Positions 1 through 8,522 of a stretch of DNA of 64,000 nt are shown piece by piece. Made by a program: the position numbers and the translations under genes. A model generated the notes under the pieces. That model was given only the letters and a program-made list of their open reading frames with translations, did no database searches and was not told the origin of the DNA. Every line of letters begins with the position of its first letter. Positions within the stretch are counted from its first letter, which is position 1. Source of the stretch: Bog-756 sp963699055 (lineage in GTDB: Bacteria; Actinomycetota; Acidimicrobiia; Acidimicrobiales; RAAP-2); the NCBI GenBank assembly GCA_963699055.1, contig CAVOTA010000002.1, positions 1,302,001 to 1,366,000 of the forward strand, written 5' to 3'.

Positions 1-1
1 C

Positions 2-226
2 AGTCTGTACGGGGCGAACCTCACCGGGGCCACGCTCGGAGCGGTGACCAGCTTCAACGGGGCCAACCTCGACTACGCCAACCTGACCGGAGCCAATCTG
101 ACGGGCGCCGACTTCTTCGGCGCCGCCCTCGGAGCGGTCACCTGGTCGAACACCACCTGCCCGGACAGTTCCAACAGCGACACGAACGGGAGTGACCCGG
201 ACTCCTGCATCGGCTACGGGATCTGA
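2..226 (+). CDS. Pentapeptide-repeat protein, C-terminal part
   Basis: Only the last 74 residues lie in the window; the reading frame is open from base 2. The residues follow the A(N/D)LxG pentapeptide pattern (YGANLTGATL, FNGANLDYANLTGANL), which folds into a right-handed quadrilateral beta-helix. The tail leaves the repeat and carries two cysteines (TTCPDSS and DSCIGYGI) around a Ser/Asn/Asp-rich stretch. Pentapeptide tails like this are common in secreted or surface proteins of Acidimicrobiia-type genomes, but the N-terminus that would show a signal peptide is outside the window. Function is unknown. Confidence 0.85.
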   Translation, partial: SLYGANLTGATLGAVTSFNGANLDYANLTGANLTGADFFGAALGAVTWSNTTCPDSSNSDTNGSDPDSCIGYGI

Positions 227-728
227 ACTGGCGCAACTCCGGCCGAGGCGGGTGGCCACTGCCACCTATCGCCCGTCACCCGCCTCGGCACGAGCGCGTC
301 CGAACGACTCCTCGTCCGATCGATCCGTCAGGGGAGATCGTGCCTCCACGGGCGCGCCCGGAGCGCCGCACCGCCGGAGGTGGCATCCGCCCCGTCCAGT
401 CCACCGGCCCGCCTGGCTTGCCATGCGGTCGGATCCGACCGCATGGCTCACTCATGCCGTGGCGACGACAGGTGCTCCGATGCACCACCGCGATGACGAT
501 CCGCACGCCGTCCTCCCACACTCCACGCACATCCGGCGGCGCGTCGTCGCGCTGACGGGTCCGGCGGCAGCGGGTACCGGTTGATAGGTGTCGACGGCGG
601 GGAGGCCGCACCGGTCGAGCCTGGTTGACGTCCCCCCGAGTGGTGTAGTTCCGGGGGTCCACCATCATGAGGTGGCCACCGGGTGATCTTCGGTTGAACC
701 GACAAGCTCAACCAAGGAGGACCACCCA
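227..728. other. Intergenic stretch before the IS256 transposase
   Basis: No convincing gene: all open frames here are arginine- and proline-rich in every phase, as expected of GC-rich non-coding DNA. It holds the 28-bp palindrome at 420-447 and, near 640-660, a stretch (gtggtgtagttccgggg) that could be the left end of the IS element. Confidence 0.6.
420..447. repeat. 28-bp perfect palindrome
   Basis: The half-site gccatgcggtcgga is followed immediately by its exact reverse complement, with a BamHI-like ggatcc centre. It lies about 190 bp downstream of the pentapeptide gene and about 280 bp upstream of the transposase. It could form a 12-bp stem with a 4-nt loop, or be a dimeric protein site. 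No T-run follows, so a classic terminator is unlikely. Confidence 0.8.
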
Positions 729-2003
729 GTGGCCATCACCGATACTGACCTCAACGAACTGCTGACCGCCATCCGCGCCGGCGGCGACATCGACGTCGTC
801 CGCCAGGGCGTGGCCCTGATGCTCCAGGCCCTCATCGACGCCGAGGCGACCGCCCGGATCGGGGCCGACCGCTTCGAGCGGACGGACGGTCGGACCACCC
901 AGCGCAATGACACCCGGGACCGGCTGCTCTCGACCAAGGCCGGTGACGTTGACCTGAAGATCCCGAAGCTCCGCCAGGGCAGCTTCTTCCCGTCCATCCT
1001 CGAGCGTCGGCGCCGCATCGACCGGGCCCTGTTCGCCGTGGTCATGGAGGCCTACGTCCACGGGGTCTCCACCAGGAAAGTCGACGACCTGGTGGTCGCC
1101 CTCGGCCTCGAGTCCGGGATCTCCAAGTCCGAGGTCAGCCGCATCTGTTCTGAGCTCGACGAGCAACTGGGCGCCTTCCGGTCACGTTCCCTGGCTCACA
1201 TCGAGTTCCCCTACGTGTTCCTGGACGCCACCTACCTGATGGGCCGGGTCAACCACCAGGTCGTCTCCCGGGCCGTGGTGGTCGCCACCGGGGTGTCGAT
1301 GGACGGCCACCGGGAGGTGCTGGGCTGTGCCGTCGGGGACTCCGAGGACGGGGCCTTCTGGACCGAGTTCCTGCGCTCGCCGCGGGCCCGGGGACTCGGC
1401 GGGGTGCGCCTGGTCATCTCCGACCAGCACCTGGGCCTCAGAGCCGCCGTCGAGGCGGTGATGGTGGGATCAGCCTGGCAGCGGTGCCGGGTCCACTTCA
1501 TGCGCAACGTGCTCACCCGGGTGAAGCGGAACAACACCCACATGGTGATCGCCGCCATCCAGACGATCTTCGCCCAGCCCGACGCCCGGGCCGTCCGGGA
1601 GCAGTTCGAACGGATCGTGGCCACCCTGGACGATCAGTTCCCCGACGTGGCCACCATGCTCACCGACGCCAGGGAGGACCTGCTGGCCTTCTGCGCCTTC
1701 CCCGAAGCCCACTGGCGGAAGGTCTGGTCGACCAATCCACTCGAGCGCCTCCACCGGGAGATCAAGCGGCGCACCGACGTGGTCGGGGTGTTCCCCAACG
1801 ACGCCAGTGTCGAACGCCTGGTCACCGCCGTGGTCGTCGAGGCTCACGACGAGTGGCAGGTGGCCGAGCGTCGCTATCTGTCGGAGACGTCGATGGCCCT
1901 GCTCCGACGAATGGAGGCGGCAGCCCTCGTGGAGGCTCCCGACGAGACATCGGAAAGCAGGCCGCTGGCCGGCTGAGGTCGTTACCCTTTCGGGGTGGCC
2001 ACC
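640..2003 (+). mobile_element. IS256-family insertion sequence (borders uncertain)
   Basis: The element is defined by its transposase at 729-1976. A convincing pair of terminal inverted repeats could not be found. The sequence around 640-660 is a plausible left end but no complementary copy was seen downstream to about 2600. The decamer palindrome ggtggccacc occurs on both sides of the transposase (671-680 and 1994-2003). The right end may be degenerate, or the element truncated. Confidence 0.4.
729..1976 (+). CDS. IS256-family transposase
   Basis: A 415-aa mutator-type DDE transposase of normal full length. The catalytic triad is visible as D166 in FLDATYL, D232 in VISDQHLGL and E339 in NPLERLHREIKRR. 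The CxxH motif characteristic of the family is at CRVHFMRN (about 253-256). The GTG start is set by a strong Shine-Dalgarno (aaggagg) 7-8 nt upstream. The gene has no internal stop or frameshift and looks functional. Its right flank is the DUF3024 gene, only 18 nt away. Confidence 0.95.
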   Translation: MAITDTDLNELLTAIRAGGDIDVVRQGVALMLQALIDAEATARIGADRFERTDGRTTQRNDTRDRLLSTKAGDVDLKIPKLRQGSFFPSILERRRRIDRALFAVVMEAYVHGVSTRKVDDLVVALGLESGISKSEVSRICSELDEQLGAFRSRSLAHIEFPYVFLDATYLMGRVNHQVVSRAVVVATGVSMDGHREVLGCAVGDSEDGAFWTEFLRSPRARGLGGVRLVISDQHLGLRAAVEAVMVGSAWQRCRVHFMRNVLTRVKRNNTHMVIAAIQTIFAQPDARAVREQFERIVATLDDQFPDVATMLTDAREDLLAFCAFPEAHWRKVWSTNPLERLHREIKRRTDVVGVFPNDASVERLVTAVVVEAHDEWQVAERRYLSETSMALLRRMEAAALVEAPDETSESRPLAG

Positions 2004-2333
2004 GTCCTCCCCGAGATCGACGTCGAAAAGGTCAAGTGCTACTGCCGCGGCAGGGTGCCTGAGCGTTTGAAGGACGAGGTCCGCATCGAGGCCTCCACAC
2101 GGGGGAAGTCCGTCTCCATCCACGAGTGCCGGCCCATCTGGAAAGGCGCGCCCGGGGAGTGGACCAAGACCTCGGTCGCCCAGCTCCGCTACGAAGGGGA
2201 CGGCACCTGGACGCTCTACTGCGCGGACCGCAACAGCAAGTGGTTCCTGTACTTCGACCTCGACAGCCACCAGCCCGTCGACGTCATTCTCGAGGAGATC
2301 GAGGCCGACCCTACCGGCATCTTCTGGGGCTGA
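1995..2333 (+). CDS. DUF3024 family protein
   Basis: A 112-aa protein matching DUF3024 over its length: an N-terminal helical part (VEKVKCYCRGRVPERLKDEVRIEA), the CRPIW motif, the EWTKTSVAQLRY stretch, the tryptophan-rich WTLYCADRNSKWFLYF core and the family's terminal DPTGIFWG. The biochemical role of DUF3024 is not known. These small proteins are frequent neighbours of mobile elements, as here. The GTG start at 1995 gives the family's usual N-terminus, although no good ribosome-binding site precedes it. Confidence 0.8.
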   Translation: MATVLPEIDVEKVKCYCRGRVPERLKDEVRIEASTRGKSVSIHECRPIWKGAPGEWTKTSVAQLRYEGDGTWTLYCADRNSKWFLYFDLDSHQPVDVILEEIEADPTGIFWG

Positions 2334-2528
2334 CACACGGCCGGGTGACGCATCGGATCGACGCGCCTACCATCACGTCAGACCGAGGACCGCTTCTCCA
2401 CCACTCGGCGGGACGTCATCCGAGCCTGCGTTACGAGACCGAGGAATGGACACCGGCTACTCGTAAGCGTCCGCTTTTCGGCCACGGCGGGCGGTTCTGT
2501 GTACCTGGCCATTCACACATCGCAGAGG
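2334..2528. other. Short intergenic region before tRNA-Arg
   Basis: Nothing recognisable as coding. For the minus-strand tRNA this is the downstream side; no obvious hairpin plus T-run was found. Confidence 0.5.
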
Positions 2529-2601
2529 TGCCCACGGCAGGATTCGAACCTGCGACGCACGGTTTAGGAAACCGACGCTCTATCCCCTGAGCTACGTGGG
2601 C
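2529..2601 (-). tRNA. tRNA-Arg (anticodon CCU)
   Basis: The reverse complement folds as a 73-nt cloverleaf. The acceptor stem is GCCCACG/CGTGGGC with discriminator A. The D-arm is GCTC...GAGC. The anticodon loop TTCCTAA sits on a CGGT/ACCG stem, and the T-arm is GCAGG-TTCGAAT-CCTGC. The anticodon CCT reads AGG. The 3' CCA is not encoded (ACCTC follows). The first 10 nt of the tRNA lie inside a direct repeat that recurs 5.9 kb away. Confidence 0.95.
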
Positions 2602-2670
2602 GGGACTGCCGCGTGAGCCTCCGCGTCGGGCTCCGCGTGTAGATCTTCCGCCAGCCTACGCCGAGTGCAC
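2592..2670. repeat. Direct repeat, left copy (tRNA 5' end plus upstream flank)
   Basis: Bases 2592-2624 (33 nt) are identical to 8523-8555, and similarity continues with a few mismatches and a 2-nt gap to the shared sequence gccgagtgcac. The repeat starts in the tRNA-Arg acceptor/position 8-10 region and runs through the tRNA upstream region. Confidence 0.9.
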
Positions 2671-3167
2671 TCAGGTGAAGCTTCCGACGGGGTCTCCGAG
2701 CGTCCCGATGACAAAGCCATATTTGTTCTTCGTTTGTGGCTGCAGAACACGTGATCAGGACCGAGCGGATCGCCGAGGTCGAGCTGGAGCTGTCGGAGCA
2801 GGAAGTGGTGATTGCCAACGCGCTGGCCCGCTCACCTTTCTCGGTGCATCCGATACGGGCGGGATCTGCTCCGCCGAAATCAGAGGAACCGCCGACCCCG
2901 TGTCGAGAGGTCCACATCCGTAGGGACGAATACTGACGCCCAGAGCCGGTGTTCGGTGACAGGTGTCAGCTCCACCGCGGGTACCAGGAGTTCCGTGGGC
3001 GCGTATGGACCGGACGGGCCGAATGGACGATCGGGCATTCGGCCCTTGCCGCAGGATCTGGTGGACCGTAGCCTCGGACGTGGAGACCGGCCCGCCCGCC
3101 ATCAGGTGGTCACCGGTCTCACGGGTCGCAATGCGCCGCTCGGACTACCAACTGCAGGAGGTCCGTC
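2671..3167. other. Intergenic region upstream of the alcohol dehydrogenase
   Basis: No gene can be supported. A short plus-strand frame from GTG 2736 or 2751 to 2936 starts with a plausible amphipathic helix (IRTERIAEVELELSEQEVV) but its second half looks non-coding. The stretch near 2720-2735 is unusually AT-rich for this genome and could contain a promoter. Confidence 0.5.
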
Positions 3168-4220
3168 ATGAAGGCACTGGTCTACAAGGGTCCTGGCAAG
3201 AAGGCCTGGGAGGAAGTACCCGATCCGAAGATCGAGCAGCCGACCGACGTGATCGTGCAGATGGTCGCCACGACCATCTGCGGCACCGACCTTCACATCC
3301 TCAAGGGTGACGTCCCCGAGGTGGACGTCGGCCGCATCTTGGGCCACAAGGGGATCGGCGTGATCACCGAGGTGGGCGAAGGAGTCACCCAATTGGTCGT
3401 GGGCGACCGGGTGATCGTCGCGTGCGTCAGTTCGTGTGGGAAATGCTCGAACTGTCGTAAGGGCCTCTACAGCCATTGTCTCGACCCTGAGGGAATGGCA
3501 GGGATCGGGTGGATCTTCGGCTACATGATCGACGGGACGCAGGCCGAATACGTTCGAGTCCCGTTCGCCGAGAACTCCGTGTACAAGGTCCCCGACGGCA
3601 TGACCGACGCCGAGGGCATCCTCCTCTCGGACATCCTGCCGACCGGCTTCGAGATCGGCGTGCAGTACGGACGGGTTGCACCGGGTGACGTCGTCGCGGT
3701 GATCGGCTCCGGGCCCGTCGGCCTCTCCGCCGTCATGACGGCCCGGCTCTACGGCCCGTCGAAAATCATCGCCATCGATCTTGACAATGCACGGCTCGCC
3801 CGAGCCGCAGACTTCGGCGCCACCGACACGGTCAACTCGGGTGATCCAGACTGGAAGGACCAGGTCCTCGCGCTCACGGACGGCCTGGGCGTCGATGTCG
3901 CCATCGAGGCGGTCGGGGTTCCCGAGACGTTCACCATGGCGACAGTCATCGTCCGCCCGGGCGGTAACGTTGCCAACATCGGCGTACACGGCAAGTCGGT
4001 CGACCTGGCTCTCAACGAGCTCTGGATCAAGAACATCGACATCTCCATGGGCTTGGTCAACACGAACACCCTCTCGATGCTGCTGAAGCTCGTTGCCGAG
4101 CACAAGCTCCCCGCCGAGAAGTTCGTCACGCACGAATTCTCGTTCGACCAGATGCTTGAGGCCTATGACGTCTTCGGGCATGCAGCAGAGCACGACGCGC
4201 TCAAGGTCCTCATCCACTAG
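3168..4220 (+). CDS. Zinc-dependent alcohol dehydrogenase
   Basis: A 350-aa medium-chain dehydrogenase expected to oxidise secondary or primary alcohols (or reduce the carbonyls) with NAD. The catalytic zinc region shows C38, T40 and H60. The structural zinc site is C90-x2-C93-x2-C96-x7-C104. The Rossmann loop is VIGSGPVGL (178-186), followed by IAIDLDNARL, whose acidic residue favours NAD over NADP. The family's GHE motif reads GHK (K61) here. The ATG start is preceded by a clean ggagg 7 nt upstream. It is the first gene of the putative tRNA-flanked island and is followed by CsbD and PRC-barrel stress genes. The ggtctg-ct-cagacc inverted repeat just after the stop (4223-4236) may help termination. 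Confidence 0.92.
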   Translation: MKALVYKGPGKKAWEEVPDPKIEQPTDVIVQMVATTICGTDLHILKGDVPEVDVGRILGHKGIGVITEVGEGVTQLVVGDRVIVACVSSCGKCSNCRKGLYSHCLDPEGMAGIGWIFGYMIDGTQAEYVRVPFAENSVYKVPDGMTDAEGILLSDILPTGFEIGVQYGRVAPGDVVAVIGSGPVGLSAVMTARLYGPSKIIAIDLDNARLARAADFGATDTVNSGDPDWKDQVLALTDGLGVDVAIEAVGVPETFTMATVIVRPGGNVANIGVHGKSVDLALNELWIKNIDISMGLVNTNTLSMLLKLVAEHKLPAEKFVTHEFSFDQMLEAYDVFGHAAEHDALKVLIH

Positions 4221-4432
4221 GGGGTCTGCTCAGACCGAACAAGCGCTGCCGGGCTCTGCGTCAGATCCAGGAGCTCGCCCGAGTGTTCGCCGTCCGCACT
4301 GGTCCCACTACGTGATTCGGCGGAGGGGGGCGTTCGCATCTGGTTGCGAGCGGGCACAAGGGCCAAGGTGGACGTGAGGCAAGGCGCTCAGGGGTCCCCT
4401 GTGCGTCACGAAGATGAAGAAGGGCAATCGAA
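4221..4432. other. Intergenic region with a short inverted repeat
   Basis: Contains the 6-bp-arm inverted repeat at 4223-4236. Upstream of CsbD a purine-rich stretch (gaagaaggg) provides its ribosome-binding site. Nothing else recognised. Confidence 0.5.
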
Positions 4433-4624
4433 ATGGCTGGTAAGGCAGATCAGATGAAGGGCCAGGCGAAAGAAGCCGTCGGCGACCTGACCGGGAACAA
4501 GGACTTGAAGGCCGAGGGCACAGCGGACCGCCAGGCTGGTGAAGTCAAGGAGGAGGTCGGCAAAGTCGAGGAGAAGGTCGACGAGGCCATCGACAAGGTG
4601 AAGGGCGTCCTCCACAAGAAGTAG
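4433..4624 (+). CDS. CsbD-family stress protein
   Basis: A 63-aa, lysine- and glutamate-rich protein with the CsbD signature: KADQMKGQAKEAVGDLTGNKDLKAEGTADRQ-type N-terminal half and a long amphipathic helix (VKEEVGKVEEKVDEAIDKVKGV). CsbD proteins are small general-stress proteins of unknown biochemical role, typically induced under osmotic, oxidative or stationary-phase stress. The length is normal for the family. The location between an alcohol dehydrogenase and a PRC-barrel protein is consistent with a stress cassette. A short GC hairpin (ggcgga-t-tccgcc, 4624-4636) starts in the stop codon and may act as terminator. Confidence 0.92.
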   Translation: MAGKADQMKGQAKEAVGDLTGNKDLKAEGTADRQAGEVKEEVGKVEEKVDEAIDKVKGVLHKK

Positions 4625-4779
4625 GCGGATTCCGCCGGGCCGGGGTTCGGGTGAGTTCGTGATCATCGGCCGAGCAGGCCTGCCCCCCAGGCGGACGGGA
4701 GGAAGTCGATCGGTGCCCTTGTTCGGTTCGCTGGGAGCCTGTCCACCGGTGACCTGGACACTCAGACTGGGAGGTTGAG

Positions 4780-5178
4780 ATGGCCGAGATTTACGACCAG
4801 GGTCAACCCGAGGAGCCCGAGCGCTCCAGATGGAACGTCTCCGAGTGGCACGGAAGGACGCTCATCGATCGCGACGGCGAAAAGATCGGCAAGCTGCAGG
4901 ACGTGTATGTCGACGTCGAAACCGATGAGCCCCAGTTCGCCACGGTCAAGGAGGGCTTCATCGGACGGCACCTGACCTTTGTGCCTCTCGCCGGTGTTCA
5001 GATCGGTCCGGATGATCTTCAGGTCCAGGTGACCAGAGAGGCGGTCCGGACGGCGCCCGACATCGAGATGCATGGTGAAGAGCTCTCCCAAGCGGACGAG
5101 TCCACGCTCTATCACCACTTCGAGATGAACTACACGCCGATCGACACGGAAAGCGGGCGCCGCTTGGCTCGGCGTTGA
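4780..5178 (+). CDS. PRC-barrel domain protein
   Basis: A 132-aa soluble protein. Residues about 20-85 form a PRC-barrel (WHGRTLIDRDGEKIGKLQDVYVDVETDEPQFATVK), the small beta-barrel found in RimM and the photosynthetic reaction-centre H subunit. The C-terminal 45 residues are acidic and probably helical (HGEELSQADESTLYHHFEM). Stand-alone PRC-barrel proteins of this layout are common in actinobacteria and are often found with CsbD and other stress proteins; no enzymatic function is known. The ATG has a Shine-Dalgarno (gggagg) 6 nt upstream. The palindrome cccaccggtggg at 5207-5218 follows the stop. Confidence 0.88.
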   Translation: MAEIYDQGQPEEPERSRWNVSEWHGRTLIDRDGEKIGKLQDVYVDVETDEPQFATVKEGFIGRHLTFVPLAGVQIGPDDLQVQVTREAVRTAPDIEMHGEELSQADESTLYHHFEMNYTPIDTESGRRLARR

Positions 5179-5334
5179 GCGCCGGGTGCAGTCGATGTGC
5201 CAGCCACCCACCGGTGGGGATAGCGCAGCTGCGGCGCATGCCGATGCCTATCCCTGCAGGGCCCGAGTCTGATTCTCTCCCGGCGTTGTGTAGCGCGTTG
5301 CCGACATAGCGGTAGCCGCCCACGATTCTCGAAG

Positions 5335-5526
5335 TCACAGGTTACTCAGCAGCTGAGCGATGCCTCCCGCAAGCTCGGCATTGGCACGCATGAGACGCAC
5401 GATGGTCGCGATGTGCTCAGTCTCTGGTCCGGCTGCGGGTGCGGTTTCGGTCAGTTCCTGGATGATCCGGGAAAGGCGAATGGCGATGTCTTCGAGTCGT
5501 TCGTCGAGGCTGTCCAGTGGGGTCAT
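5335..5526 (-). CDS. Small helical protein of unknown function
   Basis: A 63-aa frame whose product reads as two amphipathic helices (DSLDERLEDIAIRLSRIIQEL and ETEHIATIVRLMRANAELAGGIAQLLSNL) joined by a short Pro/Ala linker. There is no signal peptide or cysteine. The composition is far from the Arg/Pro/Gly-rich look of shadow frames here, which is the main argument that it is real. It lies between the PRC-barrel gene and the H+-ATPase and is co-directional with the latter. No family was recognised. Confidence 0.6.
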   Translation of the reverse strand: MTPLDSLDERLEDIAIRLSRIIQELTETAPAAGPETEHIATIVRLMRANAELAGGIAQLLSNL

Positions 5527-5666
5527 GACCCAAAGTCCTCCGCACTTCCGTGCCGGCAGCGGAAAGCGATTTCGCCGTCTGTTCCTCCTCCCGGCGCATC
5601 GTTGCCTCTGCTCTCGATCTCCCGCCCACAGGGGCGATCACTGCGGTCGCAGTACACGGGGTGCTC

Positions 5667-8234
5667 CTATTCGGCACCAGGGTGGAACGGGTCCACGGTC
5701 GACGATTGAGCGGCTTCCTTCGGCATGCCGGTGAGCGCGACCGTCGCGCCGCCTACCGGATCGAGGATCCAGTAGGCAAGCAGCTTCATCCGGTCGGTGA
5801 GGAGGAACCACACGAGCGCATAGCCCCAGACCAGGGCTGCGTACGTCCAACCGAGGGGCGTCATGAAGACCCCGTAGACGGCGATCAGGGTCGCCAGCGC
5901 CTGTGTGCCGAGCACGGCCAGCAGGAGGATCCGGGCCGGCCGAATTGACCAGAACGGACCGCGGGTCCGGGCGAGGAAGATGGTCAGGTGCCCGGCCACC
6001 GAGAGCATCAGATACATCAGGGTCTGCAGGTGGGCATGGTCGAGGTGGAACACCTGGTCGCCCAGGGTGAACAGACCGAAAGCGGCGATCGGTCCGATGA
6101 CGCCGAGTACGGTGGCGATCCCGAGCACCAGGCGCATGTTCCACGCCTCGGGCTGCTCCCGGTAACGCACGTTGTCATACGCGATGGACAGAATGGCACC
6201 GTCGTTGAGCAGGGCCAGCATCACGATCTGGATCGCCGTGACCGGGAAGAAGTTGTAGATTAGGATCACGGCTGAGACGAACAGCAGCACACGCACGGTC
6301 TCCGCGATGCGGTAGATGGCGTAGCTGTTCATCCGCTGGAAGATCCTGCGGCTCTCTTTGATCGCGTCGATGATCACCGAGAGCCCGGGAGTGGTCAGCA
6401 CGATGTCCGCCGCCGCCCGTGCCGCATCCGTGGCGTCCGAGACGGCGATGCCGCAGTCGGCCTTCTTCAGGGCCGGAGCGTCGTTCACCCCGTCGCCCGT
6501 CATGCCGACGATGTGCCCTCGCCTCTGGAGAATGTCCACGATGTGGAATTTGTGTTCCGGGAAGACCTGGGCGAACCCATCGGCATCGTCGATGGCCTGA
6601 GCCGTCGCAACGGTCTCATCGCGCTTCACGTCGCCCAGCCCGGAGGCGTCGAGGATGTCCGTGCCCATCCCGAGCGTCCTGGCCGTCTCCCGGGCGATGG
6701 CCAGGGCATCGCCGGTGACCATCTTGACGTCCACGCCCATGCGGAGGGCGGTGGCAATGGTCGACTTGGCGTCCTCCCGCGGTGGGTCGAAGAGGGGCAG
6801 GACCCCGACGAAGTTCCACAGTCCGTCTCCCTCGGCCCGGGCCACACCCAATGAACGGAAGCCTCGTGCCGCGAACTCGTCGACTGCTGCGTCGACGTCT
6901 GCCTTCACCTGCGACTCATCCGCGGACAGCTCCAGGATCACCTGGGGTGCACCTTTGGTCACCTTGAACGAGGTGCCGTCCGTGACGGTGACAGTGGCTT
7001 CGGTGCACTTGCGCACCGCATCGAACGGTTGGAACTCGGTCACGTGGTAGTCGTCCAACGAGTGATCATCCGTCAGGCCACCGAGCACCGCCAGATCGAT
7101 GGCGTCGGCATCATCGGCGCGTGATGCCAGAGAGGCGTCGAGGATCACCTGTCCTCCCGTAAGTGGAGCGACAGCGAAGGGATCGCCCAGGGTGAGCTTG
7201 TTCTGGGTCAGGGTCCCGGTCTTGTCCGTGCAGAGCACGTCCACGCCGGCCAGCTCCTCGATGGCCACCAGCCGGCTGACGATGGCCTTCTTGGAGGCAA
7301 GGACTCGGGCACCGACGGCCATCGTCACCGACAACACCGTTGGCATGGCCACGGGAATGGCGGCCACGGTGAGCACGAGGGCGAACTGCAAGGTCGTGAA
7401 GAACGGGTCCCCCCGGATGGTGGAGACGGCGATGATCACCACGACCATGGCCACCGCCAGGATGATCAGATACGTGCCGATCTTGAGAACGGCCCGTTGG
7501 AAATGGCTGACCGTCTGGGCTTCCTGGACCAGTTCCGCGGTCTGCCCGAAGTAGGTGTCCGCACCCGTCGCGTAGACGAGTGCGCCGATCTCGCCCTGGC
7601 GGATGATCGAGGCAGAGAACACCGCATCACCGGACTGGCAGGCGGCGGGCAGCGACTCCCCGGTCAGTGCCGACTGATCCACTTCGATCGGGTCGCCGTC
7701 CAGCAGGCGTGCGTCTGCGGGCACGATGTCACCCATGCGGAGCCGGATGACGTCCCCCGGCACCAGCTCACGTGAGGGTGGAGTGACCCATTTGCCGTCC
7801 CGTTTGACACGGGCCTTGACCGCCAACTCGGCCTTGAGGGCGGCGATGGCCTTGCCCGCCTGGCGCTCCTCCCAGAACCCGATCCCTGCGTTGGCCAGGA
7901 GCAGGAGCAGGATGATGACGAAGTCGGGCCAGTGCCCGAGCACTCCGGAGAGAATCACCGCCACCTCGATCATCCAGGGGATGGGTCCCCAGAAGTAGGT
8001 GAGGAACTTCAGCAGCGGGTTGACCCGCTTCTCCACCAGCTCGTTCGGACCGTACTGCACGAGGCGCTTCTCGGCCTCGACCTGGGTGAGGCCGTCCGGG
8101 GACGAACCGAGCCGATCCTGGACCTCGGCGACAGGAAGGGTCTTCAGGTCGCCAGGCGCATCCGGCTTCGAGCCTGAAGCCTCGCGTTCGGTGCCGGTGG
8201 ACTCCATTGCTGTCAGTCTCCTGCGATTGGCCAA
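5667..8234 (-). CDS. P-type H+-ATPase (plasma-membrane type IIIA)
   Basis: An 855-aa cation-transporting ATPase of the proton-pump subfamily, predicted to export H+ at the cost of ATP. Motifs run in order: actuator-domain TGES (191-194), membrane PVAMP-type kink IPVAMP (293-298), phosphorylation site CTDKTGTLT with D337, nucleotide-domain KGAPQ, the MVTGDALAIA motif, and GDGVNDAPALKKADCGIAVSDATDAA hinge. About ten membrane helices are expected, six of them after the hinge. The short N-terminus lacks metal-binding domains, and the sequence pattern (FWGPIPWMIE, YFGQTAELVQ) is that of bacterial homologues of fungal/plant H+-ATPases. Start could be M1 or M10. It is the last gene of the putative stress island and would support pH homeostasis. 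Confidence 0.93.
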   Translation of the reverse strand: MANRRRLTAMESTGTEREASGSKPDAPGDLKTLPVAEVQDRLGSSPDGLTQVEAEKRLVQYGPNELVEKRVNPLLKFLTYFWGPIPWMIEVAVILSGVLGHWPDFVIILLLLLANAGIGFWEERQAGKAIAALKAELAVKARVKRDGKWVTPPSRELVPGDVIRLRMGDIVPADARLLDGDPIEVDQSALTGESLPAACQSGDAVFSASIIRQGEIGALVYATGADTYFGQTAELVQEAQTVSHFQRAVLKIGTYLIILAVAMVVVIIAVSTIRGDPFFTTLQFALVLTVAAIPVAMPTVLSVTMAVGARVLASKKAIVSRLVAIEELAGVDVLCTDKTGTLTQNKLTLGDPFAVAPLTGGQVILDASLASRADDADAIDLAVLGGLTDDHSLDDYHVTEFQPFDAVRKCTEATVTVTDGTSFKVTKGAPQVILELSADESQVKADVDAAVDEFAARGFRSLGVARAEGDGLWNFVGVLPLFDPPREDAKSTIATALRMGVDVKMVTGDALAIARETARTLGMGTDILDASGLGDVKRDETVATAQAIDDADGFAQVFPEHKFHIVDILQRRGHIVGMTGDGVNDAPALKKADCGIAVSDATDAARAAADIVLTTPGLSVIIDAIKESRRIFQRMNSYAIYRIAETVRVLLFVSAVILIYNFFPVTAIQIVMLALLNDGAILSIAYDNVRYREQPEAWNMRLVLGIATVLGVIGPIAAFGLFTLGDQVFHLDHAHLQTLMYLMLSVAGHLTIFLARTRGPFWSIRPARILLLAVLGTQALATLIAVYGVFMTPLGWTYAALVWGYALVWFLLTDRMKLLAYWILDPVGGATVALTGMPKEAAQSSTVDPFHPGAE

Positions 8235-8522
8235 TCAATGACAGTCTGCCCGGTCTTTGGGTGTCCCCGAAGTGTCGGGGCGCAGCAACATTCTCGGGCG
8301 GAACGTCGGTTGGACCGGGTTGCACAGGACAAAGCCGACCCTGCACGAAGAGGTCGGCCGCCACGAAAGACAAAAACCGCAGCAGCCGTTGCTTAGGAGA
8401 CCACGCCTTTGTCTCCGCCTGATACCGCGTTCCGTGGGTGACGGATTCGCGTTCCACATCTGGGCGGTCTACGCCCTCCCCCGTCGCTTAGAAGTCCAGG
8501 TCAGACCTAAGGCGCGGAAGTC

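Noticed and set aside
2736..2936. A 66-codon plus frame starting with a helical segment
   Set aside because: Only the first half looks protein-like; no ribosome-binding site and no family, so left as intergenic.
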